DNA of 54,123 bases from JBOCEF01 sp047610385 (GTDB lineage: Bacteria > Pseudomonadota > Alphaproteobacteria > Rhodobacterales > Rhodobacteraceae). Below, one piece after another: positions 17,478-26,441 of this stretch (the first letter of the stretch is position 1; every line of letters begins with the position of its first letter). The stretch spans positions 1 through 54,123 of the forward strand of contig JBLGAC010000027.1 in NCBI GenBank assembly GCA_047610385.1, read 5' to 3'. Both the position numbers and the translations under genes were made by a program. Under the pieces are notes generated by a model, which worked only from the letters and a program-made list of their open reading frames with translations, was not told where the DNA came from and ran no database searches.

Positions 17478-19304
17478 TCAGACCTCTTCGGTCTCGCTCG
17501 ATCCATCCTGGCGTGACCACAGCATCGCATACCGCCCGCCCGCCGCCAGCAGATCGGCATGGGTGCCGCTTTCCACCACCTGCCCGGCGTCCAGCACCAC
17601 AATCTGGTCCGCATCCACCACCGTTGACAGCCGATGCGCAATCACCAGCACCGTGCGGTCCTTGGACAGACCCTTGAGCGCGGCCTGAATGTCCCGCTCA
17701 GTGTCGGTGTCCAGCGCCGATGTCGCCTCATCCAAGATCAGGATCGGCGGGTTTTTCAAGATGGTGCGCGCGATCGCCACGCGCTGTTTTTCGCCGCCCG
17801 ACAGCTTCAGCCCCCGCTCACCAACCGTGGTTTCATAGCCCTGGGGCAAGCTGGCGATGAAATCATGGATCTGGGCGGCGCGGGCGGCGTTCTCGATCTC
17901 GTCCTTCGTGGCACCTGCGCGGCCATAGGCGATGTTATAACCGATGGTGTCGTTGAACAGCACCGTGTCCTGTGGCACCACGCCGATCACCGCGCGAAGG
18001 CTTTTCTGCGTCACGTCGCGCAGGTCCTGCCCGTCAATGGTCACGCGCCCTTCATTCACATCATAGAACCGGAACAGCAGCCGCCCCAGCGTGGATTTTC
18101 CCGACCCGGTCGGCCCAACCACGGCGACGGTCTGGCCGCCCATCGCGCGGATGGTGACGCCTTTCAGGATGCCGCGGTCGCTTTCATACCCGAACACCAC
18201 ATTCTCAAACTCGACTGATCCTGCGCTGACCTTCAGCGCCGGGGCGCCGGGCTTGTCGGTCACTTCGGGGGGCTGCTCCAGCAGGCCGAACATTTCACGC
18301 ATGTCCACCAGCGCCTGTCGGATTTCGCGGTAAACCGTGCCAAGGAAATTCAGCGGCATGGTGATCTGGATGATGAAGGCGTTGGCCATCACGAAATCAC
18401 CCACCGTCAGGGTGCCGTCCTGCACGCCCATTGCGGCCATCGCCATCACCGCCACCAGACCCGCGGTGATGATCAGGCTTTGCCCCGCGTTCAGCCCGGC
18501 AAGCGTGATCCCGGTGCTGACGGCGGCGTCCTCATACTTGGCCATGGAGCTGTCATAACGTTTGGCCTCACGCCCCTCAGCGCCAAAATATTTGACGGTT
18601 TCAAAGTTCAGCAGGCTGTCGACCGCCTTTTGCGTGGCGTTCTGGTCTTCGTCATTCATGCGTTTGCGGATTTTCACCCGCATTTCAGTGACCGCGAACG
18701 TGAACCAGACATAGGCCGTGATCATCACCACGATCACCGCAAAATAGCGCCAGTCATATTGCACGAGGAAAATCCCCGCCACCAGCGCCAGCTCCAGCAT
18801 CAGCGGCAGGATGGAAAACAGCACAAAGCGCAGCAGGAATTCGACCGATTTGACACCGCGATCGATGATCCGGTTCAGCGATCCGGTCCGCCGCCCCAGA
18901 TGAAACCTTAGCGACAGGGCGTGGACATGTTCAAACGTGGTCAGCGCCATCTTGCGCAACGCCCGCTGCGCCACCTTGGCGAACACCGCATCGCGCAGCT
19001 GTTGCAACACCACGCCCGACAGGCGCGCGACGCCGTAAGCGACCACCAGCCCGATCGGCCCGACCACCAGCAGAAACACGCCCGGATCCGCATTTGGCCC
19101 CGGCGCCAGCAGGTCCACCGCGGCCTTGTAGATGTAGGGCGTGAAGACCACGGCCACCTTGGCCAGCGCCAGCAGCGCCAGCGCAAGAACGACGCGGCGC
19201 TTGGCCCAGCCTTCGCCTTCGGGCCACAGATAGGGCATGACGCGGGCGAGGATATTGAGATCGGAAGATGCCTTGGCGGGCGCCTCCGCAGCGGGGTCGG
19301 TCAT
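17478..19304 (-). CDS. Atm1-type ABC exporter (fused permease-ATPase)
   Basis: 608 residues: six transmembrane helices (about 35-330) followed by a nucleotide-binding domain with Walker A GPTGSGKST, signature LSGGEKQRVAIAR, Walker B ILILDEATSALD and the switch His in VIAHRLSTV. The permease sequence (RTGSLNRIIDRG, LALVAGIFLVQYDWRY, NFETVKYFGAE) is characteristic of the Atm1/HMT1 branch. Members export glutathione-bound metals or persulfides and support Fe-S homeostasis and heavy-metal tolerance. The start at 19304 (MTDPAAE) is preferred because AAGGA precedes it and the upstream extension is Arg/Pro-rich and low in complexity. Confidence 0.92.
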   Translation of the reverse strand: MTDPAAEAPAKASSDLNILARVMPYLWPEGEGWAKRRVVLALALLALAKVAVVFTPYIYKAAVDLLAPGPNADPGVFLLVVGPIGLVVAYGVARLSGVVLQQLRDAVFAKVAQRALRKMALTTFEHVHALSLRFHLGRRTGSLNRIIDRGVKSVEFLLRFVLFSILPLMLELALVAGIFLVQYDWRYFAVIVVMITAYVWFTFAVTEMRVKIRKRMNDEDQNATQKAVDSLLNFETVKYFGAEGREAKRYDSSMAKYEDAAVSTGITLAGLNAGQSLIITAGLVAVMAMAAMGVQDGTLTVGDFVMANAFIIQITMPLNFLGTVYREIRQALVDMREMFGLLEQPPEVTDKPGAPALKVSAGSVEFENVVFGYESDRGILKGVTIRAMGGQTVAVVGPTGSGKSTLGRLLFRFYDVNEGRVTIDGQDLRDVTQKSLRAVIGVVPQDTVLFNDTIGYNIAYGRAGATKDEIENAARAAQIHDFIASLPQGYETTVGERGLKLSGGEKQRVAIARTILKNPPILILDEATSALDTDTERDIQAALKGLSKDRTVLVIAHRLSTVVDADQIVVLDAGQVVESGTHADLLAAGGRYAMLWSRQDGSSETEEV

Positions 19305-19433
19305 CAGGCAAAGTCCTTGTCGCGGAGGGAGGACGCGGGCCCCCGGCCCCCGGCGCATGCGCCGCAAAGGTCCCAAGAGGCCGCGCAAGCCGCGCGTTCC
19401 GTCATGAAGGGGGCCGGCGCGCGCGCCGGGCGG

Positions 19434-20918
19434 TCAGGGTTTCGAGACGGGCGCATCCGGCGCGCCCGGTTCAGGCAGGTCAAACAGCTGACCGGGAAAG
19501 ATCAGGTCGGGGTCGCGGATGCGGTCCCGGTTCGCCTCATAGATCAGAGTATAGCGCACACCGGACCCATAGCGCGCCTGCGCGATCCGCCACAGATTGG
19601 CGCCCGGCTGCACCACCACCTGGTCTGACAGGGCGGCGGCCTCGGCCTCCTCTCGCAGGAACGGGCTTTCGACGCGGCTCAGCACCTGGCCCGCGGCGGA
19701 CAGCTCATCCACGCGCAGGGTGTAATTGCCCGGCGTGGTCAGGCGGCTCAGCGTCGCGCTCCAGCCCCCGGTGCCATCGATTTGCACATCGGCAAGCGCG
19801 GCGCCGTCGGCATAGATCCGCGCAAAGGCGCCCGGTGCGCCGCGCCCGGCGACCAGCACCTCGCCTGCGCTGTCATAGCTGACGGCGTCCAGCGTCACGA
19901 CATCTGACCGCGCGCGCGGGGCTTGCACGATCTCTATGCCCCGGGGCCCGCTGCGCGCGATGATCGGCGGGGCCGGGGTGGCGGCGGCGGCGGGGGTCTG
20001 CGCAGGATCGGGCGTCGCGGTGGCCTGCGCATTGACTGTGCGCGGCAACGGCGATTGCGCGGTCATCGCGGGGTCGGCGGCCGGATCGGCTGCGGGCGGC
20101 GCGGTGGGCGATGCCGGACCCTGCGGCGGGGCGGCGCTGGCCATCTGGGCCGCCGGGGTGGCAACAGGCGGCTGGGCCGCCGGGGTGCCGATCAAAGGCG
20201 CATCGGCGGCATCGGGGCGGGGGGCGGGGGCCCCACCAGACGCGGCCTGCGGCGTGGGGACATTTGCGGCTGGCGCAGGGGCGGCGGCGCGCATGGGCGG
20301 CGCGGCGGGCGCGGCGCGTGCGGGCGGTGCGGCCACCTCAGCCAGCGCTGCGCTGGCATCCCCAAGGATCAGGATGGTGTCTGGCGCGTCTTGCACCGCG
20401 CCCGCGGCATCGGTGGCGCGCAGGCCAAGGCTGCGCACATCATTGGACGGCGGCAGATCCGCAAACGCCACGAATTCGCCACCCGAGGTGGCGGTGACCG
20501 TGCTGATCACCTGATCATCCAGCAGCACCTCAACCGTGGTGCCCGGGCCTGCACGCCCCGCCAGAATGGCGGCACCATCAGCCTCCACCCGCACCACATC
20601 AAACGAGGGAGGCGCGGGGGTGGCCATATCCTTTTGTGGAGGCTCAGCTTTTTTGGAGTTCCTGATCTGGGCAGGTGCCGCATCACGGGTGGGCACCATA
20701 TCGCGGCTGGGCGCTGCATCAAAGGCAGGCGCCACATCGCGGGCAGGCGCGGGCGCGTCCACAGCCACCTGCACCCGTGTTGGCGCAATCTGGGGCGCAG
20801 GCGCCTGGGCCGCCCGATCGGGCCACCCGCCACCGCTGATCGTAAACAGCCCGATCGCCACCGCAAGCGCCAGCGCCGCCAGCGCCGCGGTCCGGACGCT
20901 GCTAAAAATCGCACTCAT
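19434..20918 (-). CDS. LysM-domain protein with long Pro/Ala-rich linker
   Basis: About 494 residues if it starts at MSAIF (20918); in-frame ATGs at 20936 and 20954 are possible. A single transmembrane segment (about 8-27) is followed by a low-complexity Ala/Pro region interrupted by an Ig-like adhesion segment (about residues 80-160, with VRVEADGAAILAGRAGPGTTVEVLLDD). A second segment (SGEVLVAGRGAPGAFARIY) follows. The C-terminus is a LysM domain (GANLWRIAQARYGSGVRYTLIYEANRD) that binds peptidoglycan. Similar LysM proteins are common in Rhodobacterales. The role is probably envelope structure; no catalytic domain is visible. It is separated by about 130 bp from the ABC gene on the same strand. 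Confidence 0.82.
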   Translation of the reverse strand: MSAIFSSVRTAALAALALAVAIGLFTISGGGWPDRAAQAPAPQIAPTRVQVAVDAPAPARDVAPAFDAAPSRDMVPTRDAAPAQIRNSKKAEPPQKDMATPAPPSFDVVRVEADGAAILAGRAGPGTTVEVLLDDQVISTVTATSGGEFVAFADLPPSNDVRSLGLRATDAAGAVQDAPDTILILGDASAALAEVAAPPARAAPAAPPMRAAAPAPAANVPTPQAASGGAPAPRPDAADAPLIGTPAAQPPVATPAAQMASAAPPQGPASPTAPPAADPAADPAMTAQSPLPRTVNAQATATPDPAQTPAAAATPAPPIIARSGPRGIEIVQAPRARSDVVTLDAVSYDSAGEVLVAGRGAPGAFARIYADGAALADVQIDGTGGWSATLSRLTTPGNYTLRVDELSAAGQVLSRVESPFLREEAEAAALSDQVVVQPGANLWRIAQARYGSGVRYTLIYEANRDRIRDPDLIFPGQLFDLPEPGAPDAPVSKP

Positions 20919-21085
20919 GATCTTCAATGGGCCCATATGGCGCGGCATCCTCATGGTCTGCGGGGTCTGCGTCGGTTATACCGCCTCAGCGGCACGATGC
21001 GCAAACGGCCCATCTGCGCGCGCGCAGATGAACGCGATCCGCCGCGCCGCAGCAACAGATCGATCATCGCACTGAAAGGCCAGCC

Positions 21086-21664
21086 ATGTCCGCCTCACGC
21101 AGCTTCATCTCCGGCGCAGCGCCCAGCGTCTGCGTTTATTGCGGATCGCGCTTTGGCACCGATCCGGCCTATCGCACGGCGGCTGAGGCGCTGGGCCGCG
21201 GTCTGGCTGAGCGGGGCATGCGGCTGGTCTACGGCGCAGGCGATGTCGGGCTGATGGGCGCTGTGGCGCGCGCGGCGCAGGCGGCGGGCGGCGAGACCTT
21301 TGGCGTGATCCCCGCCCATCTTTTGGCGCGAGAGGTCGGCAAACGCGATCTCAGCAGCTTTGTGGTCACCGAAACCATGCATGAGCGTAAGAAGGTGATG
21401 TTCATGAACGCCGACGCCGTGGTCGCCCTGCCCGGCGGCGCTGGCACATTGGACGAACTGTTTGAGGTCCTGACCTGGCGGCAGCTTGGCCTGCACGACA
21501 AACCGATTTTCCTGACCGATGTCAAAGGCTTCTGGGGGCCGTTGTTCGATCTGACCGCCCATATGCAGGCGCAGGGGTTTGTGGACGCGCCGACCATCGA
21601 CGCGCTGCGCCGCTGTGATGGGGCCGCGGCAACCTTGGATGCACTGGACGCCGCCTTTGCCTGA
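21086..21664 (+). CDS. LOG-family (TIGR00730) nucleotide 5'-monophosphate phosphoribohydrolase
   Basis: A 192-residue Rossmann-fold protein with the two family hallmarks: SVCVYCGSRFG near the N-terminus and the catalytic PGGAGTLDE, with GAGDVGLMG in between. Members cleave cytokinin-type or ordinary nucleoside monophosphates to a free base plus ribose-5-phosphate. Many bacterial members act in nucleotide turnover rather than hormone synthesis. It is transcribed divergently from the LysM gene and convergently with the acyl-CoA ligase, whose stop lies only a few bases away. Confidence 0.92.
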   Translation: MSASRSFISGAAPSVCVYCGSRFGTDPAYRTAAEALGRGLAERGMRLVYGAGDVGLMGAVARAAQAAGGETFGVIPAHLLAREVGKRDLSSFVVTETMHERKKVMFMNADAVVALPGGAGTLDELFEVLTWRQLGLHDKPIFLTDVKGFWGPLFDLTAHMQAQGFVDAPTIDALRRCDGAAATLDALDAAFA

Positions 21665-21671
21665 GCGGCGA

Positions 21672-23150
21672 TCAAACCGCCGCCATATCCCCAAGCCGCT
21701 GGCGGTCAACCTTGCCCATGGCGTTGCGCGGCAGCGCGCCCACAAACACCACCGCGCTCGGATGCTTGAACCGCGCAATGCGCCCGTCAAAGGCTGCAAG
21801 GATATCAGCCGCAGACAGATCAGCCCCCGGCGCGCGCACCGCGACCACCACCGGAACCGCGCCCCAACGCGGATCGGGGCGGGCGGCAATGGCAGCGTCG
21901 GCAAGGCCCGGCAGGTCGTGAAGCACGCGCTCCAGCTCTGCTGGATAGATGTTTTCACCGCCTGAAATGATGACGCTCGACACCCGGTCCAAGAACCACA
22001 GCGCGCCATCCGCGCCCTGCCGCGCGACATCGCCGCTGCGGAACCAACCGCCATCAAGATCGTCCACATCAGGCCGCTTCCAATAGCCTGAGGCCAGCGC
22101 CGCGGACGCAACGCGGATTTCGCCCGCCGCACCGGGGGGCACGTCATGCCCGCCCGCGTCAGTCAGGCGCAGGCGCACGCCGGGGCCGGGCCGCCCGATG
22201 GCGCCGGGATGGCTGAACGCCTCAGCCACCTGTTGATAGATCGCCATCGGCCCAGTTTCCGTGGCACCCCAGATCTGGATCATCGGCACGCCGCGCACCT
22301 GCACCGCGTCGATCATCGGCACCGGCACGTCGGTGGACCCGGTGGTGATCGCGCGCAGCGACGACAGATCCGCCTGCGCCCAGCGCGGATGCGCCAGCAG
22401 CGCCGCCATGGTGGCTGGCACCTGCACGGTCAGCGCCGGGCGCGCGGTCTCTATCAGGTCAAGACAGGCACCTGGGTCGAACCGAGCCATCAGCGTGACC
22501 CGCGCACCGATCAGCAGCGCTGGCAGGGTCTGGATGCACATGCCCCCGACATGGAACAACGGCAGGACGGTCAGCACATGGTCGGCGGCGGTCATGGCGT
22601 GCATGTCATGGGCCAGCGCGGCATTGGCCAACAGCGCCGTTTGCCCATGCAGCGCGCCTTTCGGGCGGCCTGACGCGCCAGAGGTATAGCACAGCAGCAC
22701 GGGGTCAGATGGGGTTGGATGTTGCGGTGGAACGGTTTCATGCCAAGGCTTTGCCATAAAAACTTCAACTGACGCCGCAGGTCTGCCTTTGGCCGCCAAT
22801 GCGAGGTCCGCCATGGCCGCGTCGGCGATCAGCAGCCCCGGCGCAGCGTCGCGCAAGATGACCTGCAATTCCGCGGCCACCAGGCGCCAGTTGAGCGGCG
22901 CAAACATCGCCCCGATCCGCGCGCACCCCAGCAGCAGCAGGATCTGCGCCGCCCCGTTCAGCCCCAGATAGGCCACGCGGTCGCCCTGCCCGACGCCCCG
23001 CGCGACCAGACGCGCGGCGACGGCGCCCGCCGCCTGCATCAATTCTGCATAGGTGAACCTGCCATCCGGCGCATCGATCGCGGGCGCATCAGGGCGCACC
23101 GCGGCGGCGGCGGCCATGGCGTCCCACAGGGTCTGCGGCTCAGGCCTCAT
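21672..23150 (-). CDS. AMP-dependent acyl-CoA ligase of the NicX-like operon
   Basis: A 492-residue ANL-superfamily ligase. It shows the P-loop YTSGASGRPKGAL, the WGATE(TG) motif (IWGATETGPM), the hinge RSGDVARQGADGALWFLDR and the C-terminal GKVDRQRL Lys. It is last in a minus-strand series with an acyl-CoA dehydrogenase-like protein, an alpha/beta hydrolase and a NicX-like dioxygenase. It probably activates an organic acid released from ring breakdown. Its first codons (ATGAGGCCTGAG) lie in a 14-bp tandem repeat that separates it from the preceding gene. The substrate is not predictable from sequence. Confidence 0.88.
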   Translation of the reverse strand: MRPEPQTLWDAMAAAAAVRPDAPAIDAPDGRFTYAELMQAAGAVAARLVARGVGQGDRVAYLGLNGAAQILLLLGCARIGAMFAPLNWRLVAAELQVILRDAAPGLLIADAAMADLALAAKGRPAASVEVFMAKPWHETVPPQHPTPSDPVLLCYTSGASGRPKGALHGQTALLANAALAHDMHAMTAADHVLTVLPLFHVGGMCIQTLPALLIGARVTLMARFDPGACLDLIETARPALTVQVPATMAALLAHPRWAQADLSSLRAITTGSTDVPVPMIDAVQVRGVPMIQIWGATETGPMAIYQQVAEAFSHPGAIGRPGPGVRLRLTDAGGHDVPPGAAGEIRVASAALASGYWKRPDVDDLDGGWFRSGDVARQGADGALWFLDRVSSVIISGGENIYPAELERVLHDLPGLADAAIAARPDPRWGAVPVVVAVRAPGADLSAADILAAFDGRIARFKHPSAVVFVGALPRNAMGKVDRQRLGDMAAV

Positions 23151-23224
23151 CGCTCATGCCTCATCACTCAGGCCTCATCACTCAGGCCTCATCGCTCAGG
23201 CCTCATCACTCAGGCCTCATCGCT
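23141..23224. repeat. 14-bp tandem repeat, six copies, at a stop/start junction
   Basis: The plus-strand unit is CAGGCCTCATCACT or CAGGCCTCATCGCT, with one copy CATGCC. Six units fill 84 bp from the first codons of the acyl-CoA ligase to the last codons of the acyl-CoA dehydrogenase. On the minus strand each unit contains GATGAGGCCTGA, which holds both the dehydrogenase's terminal codons GAT GAG GCC TGA and the ligase start ATG AGG CCT GA. Confidence 0.95.
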
Positions 23225-24463
23225 CTCGCCGCGGGCGTAAAGCGCCTCCCGCCCGATGCGGTCCATGCATATTTCTGCGGTCCAGGGCAGCATCAAAGAC
23301 CCGCAGCGGCTGTCGCGGTACATCCGCTCCAACGGCAGGGTTTTCAGCATCGACTGCCCGCCGCAGGTGCGGATCGCAAGGCGGCACAGGTCGTTCGACG
23401 TCTCCATCACCACATGCTGGGCGGCATAGGCCCGCAGCATCCGCGATTTGTCGGGGTCTGGGCCGGCCTCGCTCACCGCTTGGAACCACAGCGCCTTGGC
23501 CTGTTCCAGCTTCACCACCATTTCAGCAACGGCGAGCTGTTTTGTCGGGTACATCCGCCGCTTCACCGGCGGCAAGCCGGGAATTTCGCCACGCAGATAG
23601 GAAATGGTGAAATCAAGGGCCGCCTGCCCGATGCCCAGATAGGTCGGCGACAACGTCATGAACATATGCGGCCAGCGCGAGGCTGCCTGATGGTAAACGC
23701 CGCTGGGCATGAGGGCGGCGTCCTCGGGCACAAACACATCGTCAAAGATCAGGGTGCGCGACACGGTCCCGCGCATTCCCAGCGGATCCCAATCACCGAC
23801 CACCTTCACCCCCTCCGTGTCCGCCGGGACCGCGAGGTAGAGCGTGCCGCGCCGGGATGCCTGCGCGCCTTCGGCCACCTCTGAGCACAGGATGCCGTAG
23901 CAATCGGCATGGCCTGACAGGGACGCAAAGATCTTTTTGCCGTTGATGCGCCAGCCGCCCTCCACCGGGGTGGCGCGGGTGGCGAAGGCCGCCGCACCCG
24001 CCGCCGCCGCACCGCCTTCGGAAAACGGCTGCGAATAAATCCGCCCGTCATTCACGATCCGCGCGCAATGCAGTTTGCGGCGCGCGTCATGGGATGCGCG
24101 GTCAGCCTCGCTCATGTCCAGATCGGCGGCCAGCGGCCCGGTCCACAGGGTTGAGCACACATGCATGTTCCATGTCAGCGCAGTGGCCCCGCAATAGCGC
24201 CCCATCTCAGCGGCGCTGAGCATATAGGCGCGAAAATCTGCGCCCGCGCCGCCTTCGGCCTTGGGCACGCAGATCGCCAGCAGGCCGTTGCGGTGCATGT
24301 CGGCGTAATTCTCAGTCGGAAAAATCGCCTCACGGTCCCAGCGCGCGGCGCGAGGGGCGAGGGTTTCCTGCCCAAAGGCACGCACGCGGGCGGTCAGCGC
24401 AGCCTCATCCCCAGTCAGGCGAAAGGCGTCGGGGTCAAAAAGCGGGGCGTCGCGCGTGTCCAT
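23210..24463 (-). CDS. Acyl-CoA dehydrogenase-like flavoprotein
   Basis: 417 residues with the three-domain acyl-CoA dehydrogenase fold: an N-terminal helical domain (RVRAFGQETLAPRAA), a middle beta-domain (SGHADCYG..., GDWDPLGMRGTVSRTLIFDDVFVP) and a C-terminal helical domain (LEQAKALWFQAV, CGGQSMLKTLPLERMYRDSR). The end of the C-terminal domain reads LPWTAEICMDRIG instead of the common YEGTSEIQ, so the usual catalytic Glu is displaced or different. The protein might be a true dehydrogenase or a related flavin monooxygenase. It lies 4 bp after the hydrolase start region on the same strand and belongs to the NicX-like operon. FAD binding is inferred from the family. Confidence 0.88.
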   Translation of the reverse strand: MDTRDAPLFDPDAFRLTGDEAALTARVRAFGQETLAPRAARWDREAIFPTENYADMHRNGLLAICVPKAEGGAGADFRAYMLSAAEMGRYCGATALTWNMHVCSTLWTGPLAADLDMSEADRASHDARRKLHCARIVNDGRIYSQPFSEGGAAAAGAAAFATRATPVEGGWRINGKKIFASLSGHADCYGILCSEVAEGAQASRRGTLYLAVPADTEGVKVVGDWDPLGMRGTVSRTLIFDDVFVPEDAALMPSGVYHQAASRWPHMFMTLSPTYLGIGQAALDFTISYLRGEIPGLPPVKRRMYPTKQLAVAEMVVKLEQAKALWFQAVSEAGPDPDKSRMLRAYAAQHVVMETSNDLCRLAIRTCGGQSMLKTLPLERMYRDSRCGSLMLPWTAEICMDRIGREALYARGESDEA

Positions 24464-24467
24464 CCTG

Positions 24468-25208
24468 TCAGCCTTTCGTGATGCGGGTGATAAAGGCCGC
24501 GGTCAGCGCCGCGGCTTCGCGCGGGGCCTCGGCAGGCATCATGTGGCCGCAGTCAAGCGTGTGGTGTTCTGCGCCCGGCAAGGCGTCGGCCATCTTGCGC
24601 ACGGTCTTTTCCGGTGCGGCGCGGTCGCGCGTCCCTGCCAGCGTCAGGCAGGGCACACGGATCGCGCCCAGATCGGCGCGCCGGTCAAACGTGGTCAGGC
24701 AGCGCACGATGTCGCGATACACATGTTCCGGCGTGGCGCCGATTTGGGCAGCAATCAGGTCGCGCGCGGCCGGGTCCGCGCCCGATCCCATCATCGCATC
24801 CGCGCTCTGCACCCCCAATTGGGCCATGGTCATGCCGCGGTCCAGCGGGCCAAGCCGCGCCTTCAGGAACGCGTCTTTGAAGCTGTCATCGCGCCCGCCA
24901 AAAGCCGGAGTGGTGCAGCACAGAACAAGCGCGCGCACCCGAGCAGGATGGCTGATCGCAGTTTCAAGTGCCAGCATCCCGCCAAAGGAATGGCCGAAAA
25001 GCGTGGCCTCAGCGATGCCCAGCGCATCAAGCTTTTCAACCAGCCAATCGGCGAGGGCCGGAAAGCTTGCCGGGCCGCGCCAAGGCTCCGCCCCGAAGCC
25101 GGGCATGTCGAGGGCGACCGCGCTGGGTATCAGATCGGGGATCAGATCGCGCATCAGATCAAACCCGCGCGCGCCTGCGCCGATGCCGTGAAGGAATACG
25201 AGGGTCAT
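24468..25208 (-). CDS. Alpha/beta hydrolase (possible N-formylmaleamate deformylase-like)
   Basis: 246 residues, single-domain alpha/beta hydrolase with an oxyanion HGIG motif, the nucleophile Ser74 in GHSFGG, an acid Asp in AGTRDRAAP and His in DCGHMMP. In the nicotinate pathway the product of NicX is cleaved by an alpha/beta hydrolase, NicD. This gene lies 109 bp downstream of a NicX-like gene, so a similar role is plausible but not proven by sequence. No signal peptide is visible. Confidence 0.85.
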   Translation of the reverse strand: MTLVFLHGIGAGARGFDLMRDLIPDLIPSAVALDMPGFGAEPWRGPASFPALADWLVEKLDALGIAEATLFGHSFGGMLALETAISHPARVRALVLCCTTPAFGGRDDSFKDAFLKARLGPLDRGMTMAQLGVQSADAMMGSGADPAARDLIAAQIGATPEHVYRDIVRCLTTFDRRADLGAIRVPCLTLAGTRDRAAPEKTVRKMADALPGAEHHTLDCGHMMPAEAPREAAALTAAFITRITKG

Positions 25209-25317
25209 GGCCTGCGTCCTTTAGATGGGGCCAAGGCGCTCCCGCCCGGCGGCTTCGCCTTCCGTTGGGCCGGGCGCCCCGGCTGCGCCAGGGCGATGGG
25301 CGCGCCATGGGCCATGG

Positions 25318-26352
25318 TCATACCGGTATCCCGCCGCGCACCGCATGGACCCCGTCCAGAATGATGTCGCAGCCGCGCACCGGCAGGTCAAAATGCCCTT
25401 CGGTGAAGCGCCCGGCAAATTCATTGGCACCGGTGGAGAACAGGAAATTGCCCGCATAGCAGCGCAGTTCCGTGCCGTTGGTGTCGCGCTGGTCATACAT
25501 GCTCAGCGCCTCATACCGCGCGGCGGGGTTGAGGCCCCAGCCCACATGCGACACGGCATAAGCCTCAGTGTCGCCCCAGGCGGCGAGATAGCGGCGCATC
25601 AGTTCAGCGTCGGTTCCATCGCCGTCAATGGCGGTCACGTGGTCGTCGACGATGGTCAGCGCGACCGGGCGTTCGAGATAGCGTTTGAACGTAAGGTTCA
25701 CATCGCCCGCATCCAGCACCAGCCGCCCCTGCACGCTGCCCGCCTTGGGAAAGCTGACGATCACGCCGCCGGGCCAATGGGCGATGGTGCCGGGCCGGTC
25801 GGTCCAGCCCCAGACGCCGGCAGATGCCGCGCCCTGCATCGCCACGGTCATGTCGGTGCCCGCGCGCGATGTGACGCGCATTTCCTGCGCGCCCCGGCAC
25901 AGCGCGATGGCGGCCTTCACGGTGTCTTTCATGGCAAGGTCCGGCACCAGGCGTTCCAGACAATCGGGATGCTCGTTTGAGATCATCTGCACCCGCGTCT
26001 CGGCCTTCAGGATCCCGGCCAGTTCGGGCGCATGCAGCAGCCCTTCGACGGTGCAGTCGAACACCAGATCGGCGGCCTTCAGCGCGGTGATGGCAGCGCC
26101 TTGCCCGGTCAGCGCCCGGCTGGCCCCGGTGGAGCGGACCGGCACAGGCGCGGTCTGCGGCGGGCTGGGAACCCGCACATGGAACACGGTTGCACCCAGC
26201 AACAGGGCGGCCAGTTCAATCAGGTGGACGTTGACCTCACGGCTCTGGGTCTCCGACAGGATCGCCACGTCGACGCCGGGGCCGCAGGCGCACAGGCGCG
26301 CAACTTGGGTGAATGCCGCGATCCATCGCGCTTCGATCCGGTCGACAAGCAT
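25318..26352 (-). CDS. NicX-like 2,5-dihydroxypyridine 5,6-dioxygenase / M29-type protein
   Basis: A 344-residue protein of the aminopeptidase-T-like fold that includes NicX, a non-haem Fe(II) extradiol-type enzyme that opens 2,5-dihydroxypyridine. The iron ligands known for NicX (His, His, Asp with an HxD pair about 53 residues after the first His) have matching positions here: His269 in SHVGWG, then His320 and Asp322 in GHFD. Also conserved are GTDMTV and the acidic NEHPD segment. It is divergent from a MarR regulator across an 89-bp region with a palindrome and is first gene of the operon with hydrolase, dehydrogenase and ligase. NicX itself is associated with the MarR-type NicR in Pseudomonas putida, which strengthens the call. 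A leucyl-aminopeptidase activity is less likely. Confidence 0.8.
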   Translation of the reverse strand: MLVDRIEARWIAAFTQVARLCACGPGVDVAILSETQSREVNVHLIELAALLLGATVFHVRVPSPPQTAPVPVRSTGASRALTGQGAAITALKAADLVFDCTVEGLLHAPELAGILKAETRVQMISNEHPDCLERLVPDLAMKDTVKAAIALCRGAQEMRVTSRAGTDMTVAMQGAASAGVWGWTDRPGTIAHWPGGVIVSFPKAGSVQGRLVLDAGDVNLTFKRYLERPVALTIVDDHVTAIDGDGTDAELMRRYLAAWGDTEAYAVSHVGWGLNPAARYEALSMYDQRDTNGTELRCYAGNFLFSTGANEFAGRFTEGHFDLPVRGCDIILDGVHAVRGGIPV

Positions 26353-26416
26353 GGGCGCGGCTCCTTCGAGATCAACACTGAGGCGTATGGTGGCGCAATC
26401 GAGCGCTGGAATAAAT

Positions 26417-26428
26417 ATGAAATTTCAT
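26417..26428. promoter_or_regulatory. Palindrome, candidate MarR operator
   Basis: A perfect 12-bp palindrome, ATGAAATTTCAT, in an AT-rich pocket between the divergent NicX-like and MarR genes. It is 14 bp upstream of the MarR start codon. MarR proteins bind such short palindromes and often autoregulate. Confidence 0.55.
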
Positions 26429-26441
26429 GCAATAGTTTTCC

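Noticed and set aside
23141..23224. CRISPR array
   Set aside because: The units are 14 bp and directly adjacent with no spacers; this is a simple tandem repeat.
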